64,000 nucleotides of DNA from Flavobacterium jejuense (lineage in GTDB: Bacteria > Bacteroidota > Bacteroidia > Flavobacteriales > Flavobacteriaceae): positions 1 to 64,000 of the forward strand of contig NZ_VEVQ02000017.1 of assembly GCF_006491595.2 (NCBI RefSeq), given 5' to 3'. Positions 1-9,690 of the stretch are shown here, piece by piece. The notes under the pieces were generated by a model that worked only from the letters and a program-made list of their open reading frames with translations, was not told the DNA's origin and ran no database searches. How positions within the stretch are numbered: position 1 is the stretch's first letter; the number at the start of each line of letters is the position of its first letter. The translations under genes were made by a program, and so were the position numbers.

Positions 1-1
1 T

Positions 2-1402
2 GTAAATGGATATACAGGAGGAGTTGCAGGAGATGTTACTACAAACGATACTTTAAACGGAGTTGCCGTAGTTGACACCGAAATCACAATAAGTGTAATT
101 GCAGATGGAGGCCTAACTGGCGTAAGTATTGCATCAAATGGGACTATTAGTGTTCCAGCAGGTACACCAGCAGGCACTTACAATGTTACTTACCAAATCT
201 GTGAGAACTTAAACTCAACTAATTGCGATACAGCAATCGCTACAATAGTAGTTGATGCAGCTGTTATCGATGCGATAATAGATGATTTTATAAACACACC
301 AATTGATGGATCAGTAGTTTCTGTAGGCGATGTGACTTCAAATGATACTTTAAACGGAGTATTGGTAAACGATACAGAAATCACGATTACTTTGGATGAT
401 GATGGAGGCTTAACAGGAGTTAGCATAGATGTTACAGGAAATCTTATTGTATCAGGAGTAAATGTACCATCAGGTATATATACTATAACATATACTATTT
501 GTGAAATATTAAATCCAACTAACTGTGATACTACAACTGCAACAGTAGTAGTATTAAATGAGATAATAGCAAATGATGATGGACCAACAACAATTACAGT
601 TGACACAACAGGTCCTATTTCTGGAGGTTCTGTTTTAGGAAATGACACCTTAAATGGTGTTCCAGTGACGATAACTAATACAGATGTTACACTAACTGCA
701 GATGGTCCTTTGAGTATTGATGTGGATGGAAATGTAACAATCGCTCCAAATACTCCAGCAGGAACATACACTATAACTTATCAAATTTGTGAAACGGGTG
801 CTAATCCTACTAATTGTGATACAGCAACAGCTACATATATTATAATTACAGATGCAGATGGAGATGGTGTGACAAATGTAGATGAAATTGCTGATGGAAC
901 AGATCCAAATGATTTTTGTGATTTTGTTGCAGCAAATGTAACATTACCTCAGTCTCAAGAATTTTTAGATGCAGATTGTGATGCAGATGGAATTTCTAAT
1001 GGAGATGAATATGGACCAGATCCTAATGACCCTTTTGATAGTGATGGAGACGGTGAATATGATTTCTTAGATGATAATAACATTTCTCCATCTGAAGATG
1101 ATTTAGAAATTTATAATCTAGTAACTCCTAACGGAGATAATGATAATGACGTATTTGTTATTAGAAACATAGAGTTGTATCCAAATAATTCAGTTGAAAT
1201 ATATAATCGTTGGGGAGTATTAGTTTATGAAACAACAGGATATGGTCAAAATGGTAAATATTTCAAAGGAGTTTCTGAAGGAAGAGTTACAATAAGCCAG
1301 TCATCAGAACTACCAGTAGGAACTTATTTTTATATAGTTAAATATGTGAAGGATAATGGTCAAGGAAAAGAACGTTCAGGATACTTATATATTAATAGAT
1401 AA
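2..1402 (+). CDS. Large repetitive surface protein, 3' end (gliding motility-associated C-terminal domain)
   Basis: The reading frame is open to the left edge, so only the C-terminal 466 codons are present. It contains tandem modules of about 99-100 codons (the N-D-T-L-N-G motif recurs at bases 44, 341 and 641), each ending in an ICE...NxxNCDT motif, as in Ig-like adhesin repeats. Aspartate-rich thrombospondin type 3-like calcium motifs follow (DADGDG, DSDGDG, bases 850-1080). The last ~90 residues, from NLVTPNGD through YNRWG to the end, match the CHU_C / T9SS type B sorting domain. The protein is therefore inferred to be exported by the type IX system and held on the surface, like SprB-type adhesins. 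PorP/SprF-like and OmpA-like genes follow on the same strand, the usual sprB-sprF context. Total size and N-terminus are outside the window. Confidence 0.88.
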   Translation, partial: VNGYTGGVAGDVTTNDTLNGVAVVDTEITISVIADGGLTGVSIASNGTISVPAGTPAGTYNVTYQICENLNSTNCDTAIATIVVDAAVIDAIIDDFINTPIDGSVVSVGDVTSNDTLNGVLVNDTEITITLDDDGGLTGVSIDVTGNLIVSGVNVPSGIYTITYTICEILNPTNCDTTTATVVVLNEIIANDDGPTTITVDTTGPISGGSVLGNDTLNGVPVTITNTDVTLTADGPLSIDVDGNVTIAPNTPAGTYTITYQICETGANPTNCDTATATYIIITDADGDGVTNVDEIADGTDPNDFCDFVAANVTLPQSQEFLDADCDADGISNGDEYGPDPNDPFDSDGDGEYDFLDDNNISPSEDDLEIYNLVTPNGDNDNDVFVIRNIELYPNNSVEIYNRWGVLVYETTGYGQNGKYFKGVSEGRVTISQSSELPVGTYFYIVKYVKDNGQGKERSGYLYINR

Positions 1403-1406
1403 AAAC

Positions 1407-1432
1407 CTAATAGGGGTGAAAGCCCCTATTAG
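1407..1432 (+). other. Strong intercistronic hairpin
   Basis: A perfect 10-bp stem CTAATAGGGG / CCCCTATTAG around a 6-base loop lies 5 bases after the adhesin stop and 12 bases before the next gene. No T-run follows on the plus strand, so it is not a standard intrinsic terminator. It may protect the upstream mRNA end or partly attenuate transcription into the PorP/SprF gene. The role is inferred. Confidence 0.55.
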
Positions 1433-1453
1433 TAATTATAAAAAGTGAAAAAA

Positions 1454-2374
1454 ATGAAAAAAAGAATATTATTTATAGCTTTTGTTTTAGTGAGTATATC
1501 TTCATATTCACAGCAAGACTCACAGTTCACTCAATATATGTATAACACTGTTAATATAAATCCAGCTTATGCGGGTTCAAGAGGTGTCTTAAGTATATTT
1601 GGTTTACATAGAAATCAATGGATAGGATTAGATGGAGCACCTGTTACTAATACATTTTCTTTAAATACTCCTATTTCCGAATCAAGAATAGGTTTAGGTC
1701 TGTCTTTTATTAATGATAAAATTGGTCCATCGGATGAGAATACAATTTCAGTTGACGTTTCCTATTCTATACCTACTTCAGAGAGTTTTAAGTTATCTTT
1801 TGGAGTTAAAGGGACTGCAAATTTATTAAATATCGATTTTAATAAGTTAAATCAATACGATCCAGGAGATATATTGGCACAAAGGAATATTGATAATAAG
1901 TTTTCACCTAATATAGGTGCTGGAGTTTATTTACATTCAGATAGAACTTATATCGGTTTTTCGGTTCCAAATTTTTTAGAGACAGAACATTTTGATAAAG
2001 AGAATTCTACTGCTTCGGTAGCTTCAGAAAGAATGCATTATCATTTAATTGCAGGTCATGTTTTTGATTTAACTGGCAATATTAAAATGAAGCCAGCAGT
2101 TTTAGGAAAATTGGTGCAAGGAGCACCTTTACAAGTAGATATTTCTGCTAATTTTCTATTTAATGAGAAATTCACTTTAGGCGCAGCTTATAGATGGGAT
2201 GCAGCCGTTAGTGGTATGCTAGGTTTTCAGGTATCTGATTCGTGGATGATAGGTTATGCTTATGATATGGAAACTACTAGATTAGCAAAATACAATTCAG
2301 GTTCTCATGAAATATTTTTGAGATACGAACTGTTTAAAAATTATGATAAAGTGGCATCACCTAGATTCTTCTAA
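1454..2374 (+). CDS. PorP/SprF family type IX secretion membrane protein
   Basis: About 306 residues, with a signal peptide (KKRILFIAFVLVSISSYSQ) followed directly by the family hallmark QDSQFTQYMYN...NPAYAGSRG. The rest is a predicted outer-membrane beta-barrel with alternating aromatic strands, ending in ...RYELF. PorP/SprF proteins partner with CHU_C-type (type B) T9SS substrates and attach them to the gliding/secretion machinery. The gene lies straight after such a substrate. An in-frame GTG at 1445 precedes the ATG at 1454. The ATG was preferred because the signal peptide begins there, but the GTG cannot be excluded. Family is clear; the exact partner is inferred from adjacency. Confidence 0.92.
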   Translation: MKKRILFIAFVLVSISSYSQQDSQFTQYMYNTVNINPAYAGSRGVLSIFGLHRNQWIGLDGAPVTNTFSLNTPISESRIGLGLSFINDKIGPSDENTISVDVSYSIPTSESFKLSFGVKGTANLLNIDFNKLNQYDPGDILAQRNIDNKFSPNIGAGVYLHSDRTYIGFSVPNFLETEHFDKENSTASVASERMHYHLIAGHVFDLTGNIKMKPAVLGKLVQGAPLQVDISANFLFNEKFTLGAAYRWDAAVSGMLGFQVSDSWMIGYAYDMETTRLAKYNSGSHEIFLRYELFKNYDKVASPRFF

Positions 2375-2480
2375 TAAATTAATGATTATGAAATCGCTAT
2401 TAAAAAGAAGTTTGTATAAGTAAAAACAAATTATTAAAAGGCGATACCATATGTTACCAATAAAAATAAAATTTAAACAT

Positions 2481-4424
2481 ATGAAAATAAAATACATATT
2501 ATTTACATGCTTATTTAGTTTTTTATCACTTTCTGCTCAAAAAGCTAAACTCGAATCAGCTGATAATAAATACAACTCTTTAGCTTATATTGATGCTATT
2601 AAAATTTATCAAAAAGTAGCTGAAAAAGGATATGAATCTATAGAGTTATTTCAGAAATTAGGAAACTCCTACTATTTTAATGCAGAATTAAAAGAAGCAG
2701 GAAAATGGTACGAAAGACTTTTTAATTTGAAGCAAGAAGTTGATCCAGAATATTACTATAGATATGCACAGTGTTTGAAAGCAGTTGAAGATTATGAAAA
2801 AGCGAATGAATATTTAAAAAAATTTACTCAAAAAACTTCTTCTAACGATAATCGTTCAAAATTGTATAGTGAAAATGTAAACTATTTATCTGACATAAAA
2901 AAGATATCTAGTAGGTATACTATTGAAAATGCAGGAATAAACTCCAAATATTCAGATTATGGGGCAGCTATTTATAATGAACAATTAGTTTTTGCCTCAG
3001 CAAGAGATACTGGTAGCGTTTCAAATATTAAGAGTAAATGGACGAATCAATCTTTCACTAATTTGTATTCTTCAAAAATGAATGCTGACGGATCTTTAGA
3101 TACTCCAAAACCCTTATCAAAAAAAGTAAATTCTAAGTTTAATGAGTCTACACCAGTGTTTGCAAAAGATGGTAAAACGATGTACTTTACAAGAAATAAC
3201 TTTAATAAGGGAAAGAAAAGAACGGACAGTGAAAAAACAATTTTATTAAAATTATATAAAGCAACTTTTGATGGTGAAAAATGGACAGATGTAGTAGAAC
3301 TTCCTTTTAATAGTGATGAATATAGCGTAGCTCACCCTGCACTAAGTCCAGATAATAAAACTTTATATTTTGCCTCAAATATGTCAGGAACTATAGGGCA
3401 ATCAGATATTTTTAAAGTTTCAATTAATGATGATGGATCTTATGGTAAACCCGAAAACTTAGGATTGAAAGTAAATACTGAAGCTAGAGAAACTTTTCCA
3501 TTTGTGTCTGGAGATAATGTCCTATACTTTGCTTCTGACGGTCAATTAGGACTTGGAGGTTTAGATGTTTTTGCTGTTAAATTGTATGAAGATGGTTCTA
3601 TTTCTAAAGTTGTAAACCTTGGTTCTCCAATCAATGGTCCTTATGACGATTTTGCTTTTTTAATCGATTCAAATTCAAAATTAGGATTCTTTTCTTCAAA
3701 TCGTGATGAAGGAAAAGGTTACGATGATATTTATACTTTGAAAGAATTAGAACCAATAGAATTTGAATGCAAACAAGTAATAGCAGGTTTTATTACTGAT
3801 TCTGAATCTGGTGATATTATAAAAAAGGCAAATATTACTTTGCTAGACAGTGAAATGAATACAGTATCTGAAATGCCGGTTGATGAAGAAGGGAAATATC
3901 GCTTTGAGAATTTAGAATGTAATAAAGTATATTATGTAAGAGGAACTTCACCAGAATATGAAACAGAAGAAAAATTAGTTACAACGGATAAAAAAACTGG
4001 AGAAACGCAAACGAGTTTACAAGTTAATAAAAAAGTAAGAACAATCCGTGTTGGTGATGATCTAGCTAAAGTTTTTGGAATTAAAATAATTTATTTTGAT
4101 TTAGATAAAGCTAATATTCGTAAAGATGCAGCAGTTGATTTAGCCAAAATTGTAGAAGTGATGCAACAAAATCCAAGTATGAAAATAGATATTCGTTCTC
4201 ATACAGATAGTCGTCAAACTAATATGTATAACGAAAAATTATCTGAAAAAAGAGCACAGTCCACTAAGATGTGGATGATTAATAATGGAATAGATGCTAA
4301 TCGCTTAACAGCTAAAGGATTTGGAGAATCTAAATTAATTAATAAATGCGCGGATGGTGTTGAATGTTCAGAAGAAGAACATCAAGCAAATAGACGCAGT
4401 GAGTTTATTATTATAGAAATGTAA
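2481..4424 (+). CDS. OmpA-family outer-membrane protein with TPR and PD40 repeats
   Basis: About 647 residues. Order: signal peptide (MKIKYILFTCLFSFLSLSAQ), TPR-like helices (residues ~20-140), PD40/WD40-like beta-propeller motifs (LSPDNKTLYFASN, FVSGDNVLYFASDG, GFFSSNRDEGKGYDDIY), a carboxypeptidase regulatory-like domain (AGFITDSESGDIIKKANITL) and a C-terminal OmpA peptidoglycan-binding domain (IYFDLDKANIRKDA ... RSHTDSR ... NRRSEF). This architecture is usual downstream of PorP/SprF genes and resembles the PorE type that ties the T9SS to the cell wall. An in-frame ATG at 2451 adds ten polar residues before the signal peptide, so 2481 is the better start. A rho-independent terminator follows. 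Confidence 0.9.
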   Translation: MKIKYILFTCLFSFLSLSAQKAKLESADNKYNSLAYIDAIKIYQKVAEKGYESIELFQKLGNSYYFNAELKEAGKWYERLFNLKQEVDPEYYYRYAQCLKAVEDYEKANEYLKKFTQKTSSNDNRSKLYSENVNYLSDIKKISSRYTIENAGINSKYSDYGAAIYNEQLVFASARDTGSVSNIKSKWTNQSFTNLYSSKMNADGSLDTPKPLSKKVNSKFNESTPVFAKDGKTMYFTRNNFNKGKKRTDSEKTILLKLYKATFDGEKWTDVVELPFNSDEYSVAHPALSPDNKTLYFASNMSGTIGQSDIFKVSINDDGSYGKPENLGLKVNTEARETFPFVSGDNVLYFASDGQLGLGGLDVFAVKLYEDGSISKVVNLGSPINGPYDDFAFLIDSNSKLGFFSSNRDEGKGYDDIYTLKELEPIEFECKQVIAGFITDSESGDIIKKANITLLDSEMNTVSEMPVDEEGKYRFENLECNKVYYVRGTSPEYETEEKLVTTDKKTGETQTSLQVNKKVRTIRVGDDLAKVFGIKIIYFDLDKANIRKDAAVDLAKIVEVMQQNPSMKIDIRSHTDSRQTNMYNEKLSEKRAQSTKMWMINNGIDANRLTAKGFGESKLINKCADGVECSEEEHQANRRSEFIIIEM

Positions 4425-4445
4425 AACTATCTCTATTTAAGTCAT

Positions 4446-4471
4446 AAAAGCATCAAGAAATTGATGCTTTT
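4446..4471 (+). terminator. Rho-independent terminator after the T9SS/gliding genes
   Basis: An 11-bp perfect stem AAAAGCATCAA / TTGATGCTTTT with a GAAA loop, running into further T residues, 22 bases after the OmpA-family stop codon. Confidence 0.85.
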
Positions 4472-4509
4472 TTATTTATTTAATTTTTTGTTAATAGCAC
4501 AACATATAG

Positions 4510-4539
4510 TTGGTTTATACGTTTGAATTATTATTTTTG
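4510..4539 (+). promoter_or_regulatory. Bacteroidota-type promoter for the PPIase operon
   Basis: TTG at 4510-4512, a 19-base spacer and TATTTTTG at 4532-4539 match the TTG-N17-23-TAnnTTTG consensus of the Bacteroidota primary sigma factor. The predicted start of transcription near 4546 gives a ~23-base leader to the ATG at 4569. Confidence 0.65.
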
Positions 4540-4568
4540 TGGGTTGGAAATAAAAAACTAAAAATCTT

Positions 4569-6533
4569 ATGAGAAACATCGTATTTGTTTTAATTTGCTT
4601 TTATTCATCATTCTTTTTATCTGCACAAGAAAAAGAAACATTGTTTACAATAAATGATAGTCCTTTTTATACAGATGAATTTGTAAGAGTTTATAATAAA
4701 AATTTAGATTTAGTAAAAGATGACTCACAAAAGGATTTAGATAAATATTTAGAACTTTTTTTAGGATACAAGTTAAAAGTTCAAAAAGCAAATAAATTAG
4801 GTTTGCAAAATGAAGCTAAATACCAAAATGAATTAAATTCTTACAGAACGCAATTAGCAAAAAACTATTTGAATGATTCCAAAGTAACCAATTCATTAAT
4901 TGAAGAAGCCTATGAAAGAACTAAAAATGAAGTAAGAGCTTCTCATATATTAGTGCTTGTAGACGAAAGTGCCACTCCAGCAGATACTTTAAAAGCATAT
5001 AACAATATAATGAATTTAAAAGCACGTGCAGAAGGAAGTGAAGGTTTTGATGCAGTAGCGGCTAAATATTCTGAAGATCCTTCCGCAAAAGATAACAAAG
5101 GAGACCTAGGTTATTTTTCTGCTTTTAAAATGGTTTATCCTTTTGAAAATGCTGCTTATAATACACCTATTGGTAGTATCTCTAATCCTTTTAGAACTCG
5201 TTTTGGTTATCATATTATAAAAGTAACTGATAAGAGAGAAAATAAAGGTGAAATTACAGTAGCTCATATTATGATTTTAAAACCAAATAATAAAGATGCT
5301 GTAGCAGAACTTAAAGCAAAACAAACCATTGAAGATATTTATAAAAAAATACAGCAAGGTGAAAATTTTGAAACATTAGCAAAACAATTTTCAGAAGACA
5401 AATCAAGTGCAGTAAATGGAGGTGTTCTACAACGTTTTGGCGCGGGACAATTAACTTCTCCAGAATTTGAAAATGTGGCTTTCTCTTTAAAAGATAAAGA
5501 TCAAAAATCTGAACCTTTTGAATCAAAATTTGGCTGGCATATTGTAAAGCTTATAGACAGACATCCTCTTCAAAGTTTAGACGAAATGCGCTATGAACTG
5601 GAAAATAAAATAAGAAGAGACGAACGTTCTTTAATTATTACTAATACACTTGCTAAAAAAGCAAGAAGTAAGTATCCAGTATCTGTAGAAAACAAAACGT
5701 TATCAAAAGTAAAAACGATAGTTACTAATGAGTATTACAATCAAAATTGGTCTATACCGGAAAATCTTAACGGATTTGATGGAGATATTGTTATTATTAA
5801 TAGCGAAAAGAAAATTAATACAAAAGACTTTTTAAATTATTTGGTAGCACAACAAAAAGGAAATGTAAAAACAAAACCTATTTCAAGTTTAGTAGATGAA
5901 CTTTTTGAAAAATGGTTAGATGAAAAATTAATTGAATATTATGATAACAATTTAGAAAATGAATTCCCAGAATTTAAATACGTAATGGATGAATATCGAG
6001 ATGGATTGTTATTGTTCGATTTAATGGAAAAAGAAATTTGGGTAAAAGCAAAGACAGATACTATAGGACTAAAAAAATTCTATGAAAATCATAAAAATGA
6101 GTATCTATGGAAAAAAAGATTAGATGTTGATATTTTGTCTTCCACAGATAGTAAAACAATTAAAGCGGCTAAATCTTATCTTAAAAAAGGAAAATCTTTA
6201 GAATATATCAAAGAAAAACTAAATAAAGAGGACAAAGTTAACGTTATGGTCAAATCGGGTCTTTATGAAGAAGATTATGATGTATTGCCAGAATTTAAAA
6301 TAGATTCAGAAGGAGTAACTCCTGTAATCTCAAAAGGGAATTATTATTTTACAGCATTAGTTAAAGAAGTAAAACCTTCAGAACCAAAAACAATTGCTGA
6401 ATGTAAAGGAAAATTAATAAACGATTATCAACAATTTTTAGAAAATAATTGGGTAAACGAACTTAAAAAAGAATTCACTATTAAAGTGGATCAAGATGTA
6501 TTTAATAAAATTAAAAAACAACTAAATAAATAA
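4569..6533 (+). CDS. Periplasmic peptidyl-prolyl cis-trans isomerase with two parvulin domains
   Basis: 654 residues with a signal peptide (cleavage expected after ...FFLSAQ). Two PpiC-type rotamase domains follow. The first is at residues ~118-222 (RASHILVLV ... YSEDPSAKDNKGDLGYF ... FGYHIIKV). The second is at ~228-332 (VAHIMIL ... FSEDKSSAVNGGVL ... FGWHIVKLIDR). The C-terminal ~300 residues are a lysine-rich alpha-helical extension without a recognised domain. Parvulin-type PPIases of this form act as chaperones for outer-membrane proteins in the periplasm. It is the first gene of an operon whose next two members are also SurA/PpiC-like. Its stop overlaps the next start (TAATG). Confidence 0.9.
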   Translation: MRNIVFVLICFYSSFFLSAQEKETLFTINDSPFYTDEFVRVYNKNLDLVKDDSQKDLDKYLELFLGYKLKVQKANKLGLQNEAKYQNELNSYRTQLAKNYLNDSKVTNSLIEEAYERTKNEVRASHILVLVDESATPADTLKAYNNIMNLKARAEGSEGFDAVAAKYSEDPSAKDNKGDLGYFSAFKMVYPFENAAYNTPIGSISNPFRTRFGYHIIKVTDKRENKGEITVAHIMILKPNNKDAVAELKAKQTIEDIYKKIQQGENFETLAKQFSEDKSSAVNGGVLQRFGAGQLTSPEFENVAFSLKDKDQKSEPFESKFGWHIVKLIDRHPLQSLDEMRYELENKIRRDERSLIITNTLAKKARSKYPVSVENKTLSKVKTIVTNEYYNQNWSIPENLNGFDGDIVIINSEKKINTKDFLNYLVAQQKGNVKTKPISSLVDELFEKWLDEKLIEYYDNNLENEFPEFKYVMDEYRDGLLLFDLMEKEIWVKAKTDTIGLKKFYENHKNEYLWKKRLDVDILSSTDSKTIKAAKSYLKKGKSLEYIKEKLNKEDKVNVMVKSGLYEEDYDVLPEFKIDSEGVTPVISKGNYYFTALVKEVKPSEPKTIAECKGKLINDYQQFLENNWVNELKKEFTIKVDQDVFNKIKKQLNK

Positions 6534-7381
6534 TGAAGTTTTTTCAAATAATCATACTAATTGCCTTAACAACATCATGTGAGTATTTTAGAAAACCTAA
6601 GGAACCTTTGGCTGTTGCTAGAGTTGGAGATGATTATTTGTACAAAAAGGACATTCAGAATTTAGTGCCAAAAGGAACTTCGAAATTAGATAGCTTAGCT
6701 ATTATGAAAACGTATCTTGACCGTTGGGCTACTCAAAAGTTATTATTTAATGGAGCAGAACTTAATCTTTCAGAAGAAAAAATTGAAGAATACGAAGCAT
6801 TAATTAATCAATATAAAATTGATTTGTATACCAAAGCTTATATTGAACAGTTAGTTTTTAAAAAAATAGATACAATAGTAACAGAAGTTGAAATAAAAGA
6901 ATACTACGAAAAAAACAAACAATTCTTTAAAAACCCGACTGAATTAGTTAAAATGCGCTACATTAATTTAGTTAAAGAAAATCCAAAGTTTGAAAATATT
7001 AAAGCAAAGTTTACTTCCTTTGCTAAAAAGGATATAAAATATCTTGAAGAATTATCAATACAGTTCAAAAGTTATGCGTTTAACGATTCTATTTGGGTAG
7101 ATGTAAATCAAGTGTTTGAAAAGCTACCATTTATAAATTTAGAGAATAAAGAAAAATATATAGTTGACGGAATCAATTATCAATATCCAGATTCAACAAC
7201 AGTTTGGTTAGTGAAAGTTAACAAAGTATTACCAAAAGATAGCGCAACACCTTTACAGTTTTTAAGGCCAACTATCAAACAAGTAATAATAAACAACAGG
7301 AAATTAGAATTAATAAATACAATAGAAAAGGAAATTACAAATGATGCTATCAAAAATAAAAAATATGAAATTTATAAATAG
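6533..7381 (+). CDS. SurA/PpiC-like periplasmic lipoprotein without a rotamase domain
   Basis: 282 residues. A short lipoprotein signal ends at C16 (FQIIILIALTTSC), followed by EYF. The body is helical and charged and resembles the N-terminal and parvulin-linker parts of SurA/PpiC chaperones (ARVGDDYLYKKDIQNLVP, a SurA_N-like opening), but no HIL...FGYHI rotamase signature is visible. The start codon overlaps the stop of the preceding PPIase by one base and its end overlaps the next gene, so translation is probably coupled. It is likely a membrane-anchored helper in outer-membrane protein folding; this is inferred from context. Confidence 0.75.
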   Translation: MKFFQIIILIALTTSCEYFRKPKEPLAVARVGDDYLYKKDIQNLVPKGTSKLDSLAIMKTYLDRWATQKLLFNGAELNLSEEKIEEYEALINQYKIDLYTKAYIEQLVFKKIDTIVTEVEIKEYYEKNKQFFKNPTELVKMRYINLVKENPKFENIKAKFTSFAKKDIKYLEELSIQFKSYAFNDSIWVDVNQVFEKLPFINLENKEKYIVDGINYQYPDSTTVWLVKVNKVLPKDSATPLQFLRPTIKQVIINNRKLELINTIEKEITNDAIKNKKYEIYK

Positions 7382-8720
7382 AGGATCAATTCTTGCACTT
7401 TTTTTGGTTTCGGCAACTACTATTTTTGCTCAAGCGACTAAAGAAAAAGTAGATGGAGTTGTTGGTGTAGTAGGAGATTATGTAATTTTAGATTCAGATA
7501 TTGATTTGGAATACATTCAATTAAAAGCACAAGGAGTAGATACTAAAGACATAACACGTTGCGAGTTGTTTGGAAAGCAATTAGAAGATAAGTTGTATGC
7601 ACACCAAGCCATTCAAGATAGTATCATTGTTACAGATGATGAAGTTAATTCTTATATGGATCAACAAATTGATGCTATGGTAGAACAAGTAGGTTCGTTA
7701 GATAAGGTAATTGCTTTTTATCGTAAAAAAAATATAGATGAGTTTCGTACTTATTTTTTCGATATTATAAAGAATAATAAGCTTACGTCTCAAATGCAAA
7801 AGAAAATTGTAGATGAAGTAGAAATTACACCTGAAGAAGTTCGTAATTTTTTTAAAGGTATTCCTGAAGAGGAAATGCCAACTTTTGGAGCAGAGGTAGA
7901 AGTAGCTCAAATAGTTGTTAAACCAGTAGTTTCAGAAGAAGAAAAGCAAAAAGTAATAGATAAATTACTACAAATACGAAAAGAAGTACTAGAAGGATCA
8001 AGTTTTTTTAGTAAAGCAGTTCTTTTTTCAGAAGATGAGGCATCTATTGGAAATGGAGGATTCTATAAAATGAATCGTAAAACTCCTTTTGTAAAAGAAT
8101 TTAAAGATGTAGCCTTTTCGTTAGATGAAGGAGAAATCTCTGAACCTTTTGAAACTATATATGGGTATCATATTATAATGGTAGAAAAAATAAAAGGTCA
8201 AGAAGTAGAATTGAGACATATTTTAATTGCACCAAAGTATACCAATGAAGCTTTAAAAGAAGCGAAAGAAAAAATTGAATTGATTCGTTCAAAAATTATT
8301 AGCAATGAAATTTCTTTCTCAGAAGCAGCAAAAGCTTCGTCAGATGAAAAAGAAACCAGAAACAATGGAGGTGTTCTTTTAAATCCAAGAACTTTAGAAC
8401 CTCGTTTTGAATTAACGAAAATGGATCCTGTTTTATATGGTCAGATATCTTCTTTAAAAGATAATGAAATATCGCAACCTATTCTATCTGAAGAAAAAGG
8501 TATAGGTAAGTTTTATAAAATCATTACTGTAAATAATAGAATGGAAGAGCATAAAGCTGATTTTGCTCAAGATTATTTGAAAATTAAAGAATTAGCTTTA
8601 CGAGATAAGCAAATTAAAACCATTGGAAAATGGGCAGAAGAAAAAATAGAAGAAACCTATATAAAAATTAGTCAAGATTACAAAACGTGTGAGTTTACTA
8701 ATAACTGGTTAAAGAAATAA
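7365..8720 (+). CDS. SurA-like peptidyl-prolyl isomerase / OMP chaperone
   Basis: About 451 residues. A signal peptide (MKFINRGSILALFLVSATTIFAQ) is followed by a SurA_N-like domain (VDGVVGVVGDYVILDSDID...) and two rotamase domains: the first around EVEVAQIVVKP ... GNGGFYKM ... YGYHIIMVEK, the second around ELRHILIAP ... NNGGVLL. This is the canonical SurA layout (N-domain, P1, P2, C-helix). Upstream in-frame ATGs at 7341 and 7344 would add residues before the signal peptide, so 7365 was chosen; it still overlaps the previous gene by 17 bases. Third gene of the PPIase operon. Confidence 0.88.
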   Translation: MKFINRGSILALFLVSATTIFAQATKEKVDGVVGVVGDYVILDSDIDLEYIQLKAQGVDTKDITRCELFGKQLEDKLYAHQAIQDSIIVTDDEVNSYMDQQIDAMVEQVGSLDKVIAFYRKKNIDEFRTYFFDIIKNNKLTSQMQKKIVDEVEITPEEVRNFFKGIPEEEMPTFGAEVEVAQIVVKPVVSEEEKQKVIDKLLQIRKEVLEGSSFFSKAVLFSEDEASIGNGGFYKMNRKTPFVKEFKDVAFSLDEGEISEPFETIYGYHIIMVEKIKGQEVELRHILIAPKYTNEALKEAKEKIELIRSKIISNEISFSEAAKASSDEKETRNNGGVLLNPRTLEPRFELTKMDPVLYGQISSLKDNEISQPILSEEKGIGKFYKIITVNNRMEEHKADFAQDYLKIKELALRDKQIKTIGKWAEEKIEETYIKISQDYKTCEFTNNWLKK

Positions 8721-8742
8721 AACCATTATTTTTTTAATAATT

Positions 8743-8790
8743 AAAGCGAATAGTAAAGGTAAATCATTGGTATTTCCTGCTATTCGCTTT
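8743..8790. terminator. Bidirectional terminator between convergent units
   Basis: Inverted arms AAAGCGAATAG (8743-8753) and CTATTCGCTTT (8780-8790) lie between the SurA-like gene and the convergent lanthipeptide genes. The arms end in A/T runs on both strands, so the structure may serve both sides. Confidence 0.65.
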
Positions 8791-8805
8791 TGTAATTTAT
8801 AAATA

Positions 8806-9690
8806 TTATTTTTTAGCTTTTAAATAGTTGTAAAATTTATACAAAAAGTCATATAATATTAATTCACTTAATCTTGCTTCTGAATTAAATAAACGATTTG
8901 TTTGCATATGTATATGACTTCGTATGAAACTTTCTAAAGAAACATCTAATTCTCCCTTTTCATTGTATATTATTATTTGTTCAATTTTTTTATTTATTTT
9001 TTTATTTCGTTTATTTATTATTCTGCTTATTTCATAATGATCTTCATCTAGTAAAGTATAAGTATTAAAGAATTGAATTATATGATTTAAATGTGCTTTG
9101 TATTTTTGGTTTATTTTATTTTTTGTGTCTCTATTAATATTAAATTCTGAACTATACGCATCTTTTAAATTTCCAAATAGATTTATTTTTTCATTTAAAG
9201 TATAATTAAAATTGTTTAAAAAGTGATCAATTGATACCATTCCAAAAATCCATCTCAAACTTTTATGATTTGTGTTTTTAAAGTATGTAAGAAAGTTTAT
9301 TATCAATTCACTATCATAATGGAATAAATCTTCACTAATTTCCATAGTTTTGATACCATACCTTTGAGTTTCTCTTTTGTAGGATTCCATTTGAATATTC
9401 CAAACAATTTTTGAAGAACAAAATTTTTTGATTCTCTTATTGAAATCTAAAATAAGATTTCCAATTTTATCATTATCAGTAAGATGAAATCTTAGTCTTA
9501 AATGATTTTCTGGATCTGAATACCTAATAAAAAACCATTTGTCAATTATTTTTTCTTTTTTTAGCTTCTTAATAAAAGCTTTAATAAAACTTGTAATAAT
9601 TAGATCACTACTTGATTGTCCTGTGTATATTTTAAAATAGACCCATTCATCACCTATAATAAATTCAGATTTAATTTTTTTGTTCATCAT
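8806..9690 (-). CDS. Lanthipeptide dehydratase, C-terminal elimination domain (SpaB_C-like)
   Basis: 294 residues, matching the thiopeptide-type / SpaB_C family. The opening GDEWVYFKIYTG, followed by KWFFIRYSDPENHLRLRF, is the family signature. In class I lanthipeptide synthesis this domain removes glutamate from glutamylated Ser/Thr to form dehydroalanine and dehydrobutyrine. In most LanB enzymes it is fused to the glutamylation domain; here it is a separate gene overlapping the upstream lanB(N) gene by 20 bases, so the two are presumably co-translated and act together. Their lengths sum to 1027 residues, about one full LanB. Split LanB enzymes are known for thiopeptides and Bacteroidota pinensins. 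Confidence 0.88.
   Translation of the reverse strand: MMNKKIKSEFIIGDEWVYFKIYTGQSSSDLIITSFIKAFIKKLKKEKIIDKWFFIRYSDPENHLRLRFHLTDNDKIGNLILDFNKRIKKFCSSKIVWNIQMESYKRETQRYGIKTMEISEDLFHYDSELIINFLTYFKNTNHKSLRWIFGMVSIDHFLNNFNYTLNEKINLFGNLKDAYSSEFNINRDTKNKINQKYKAHLNHIIQFFNTYTLLDEDHYEISRIINKRNKKINKKIEQIIIYNEKGELDVSLESFIRSHIHMQTNRLFNSEARLSELILYDFLYKFYNYLKAKK

Noticed and set aside
190..771. Long minus-strand frame opposite the adhesin repeats
   Set aside because: Shadow of a repetitive Thr/Val/Asn-rich coding region; the plus frame has clear domains and a sorting signal.
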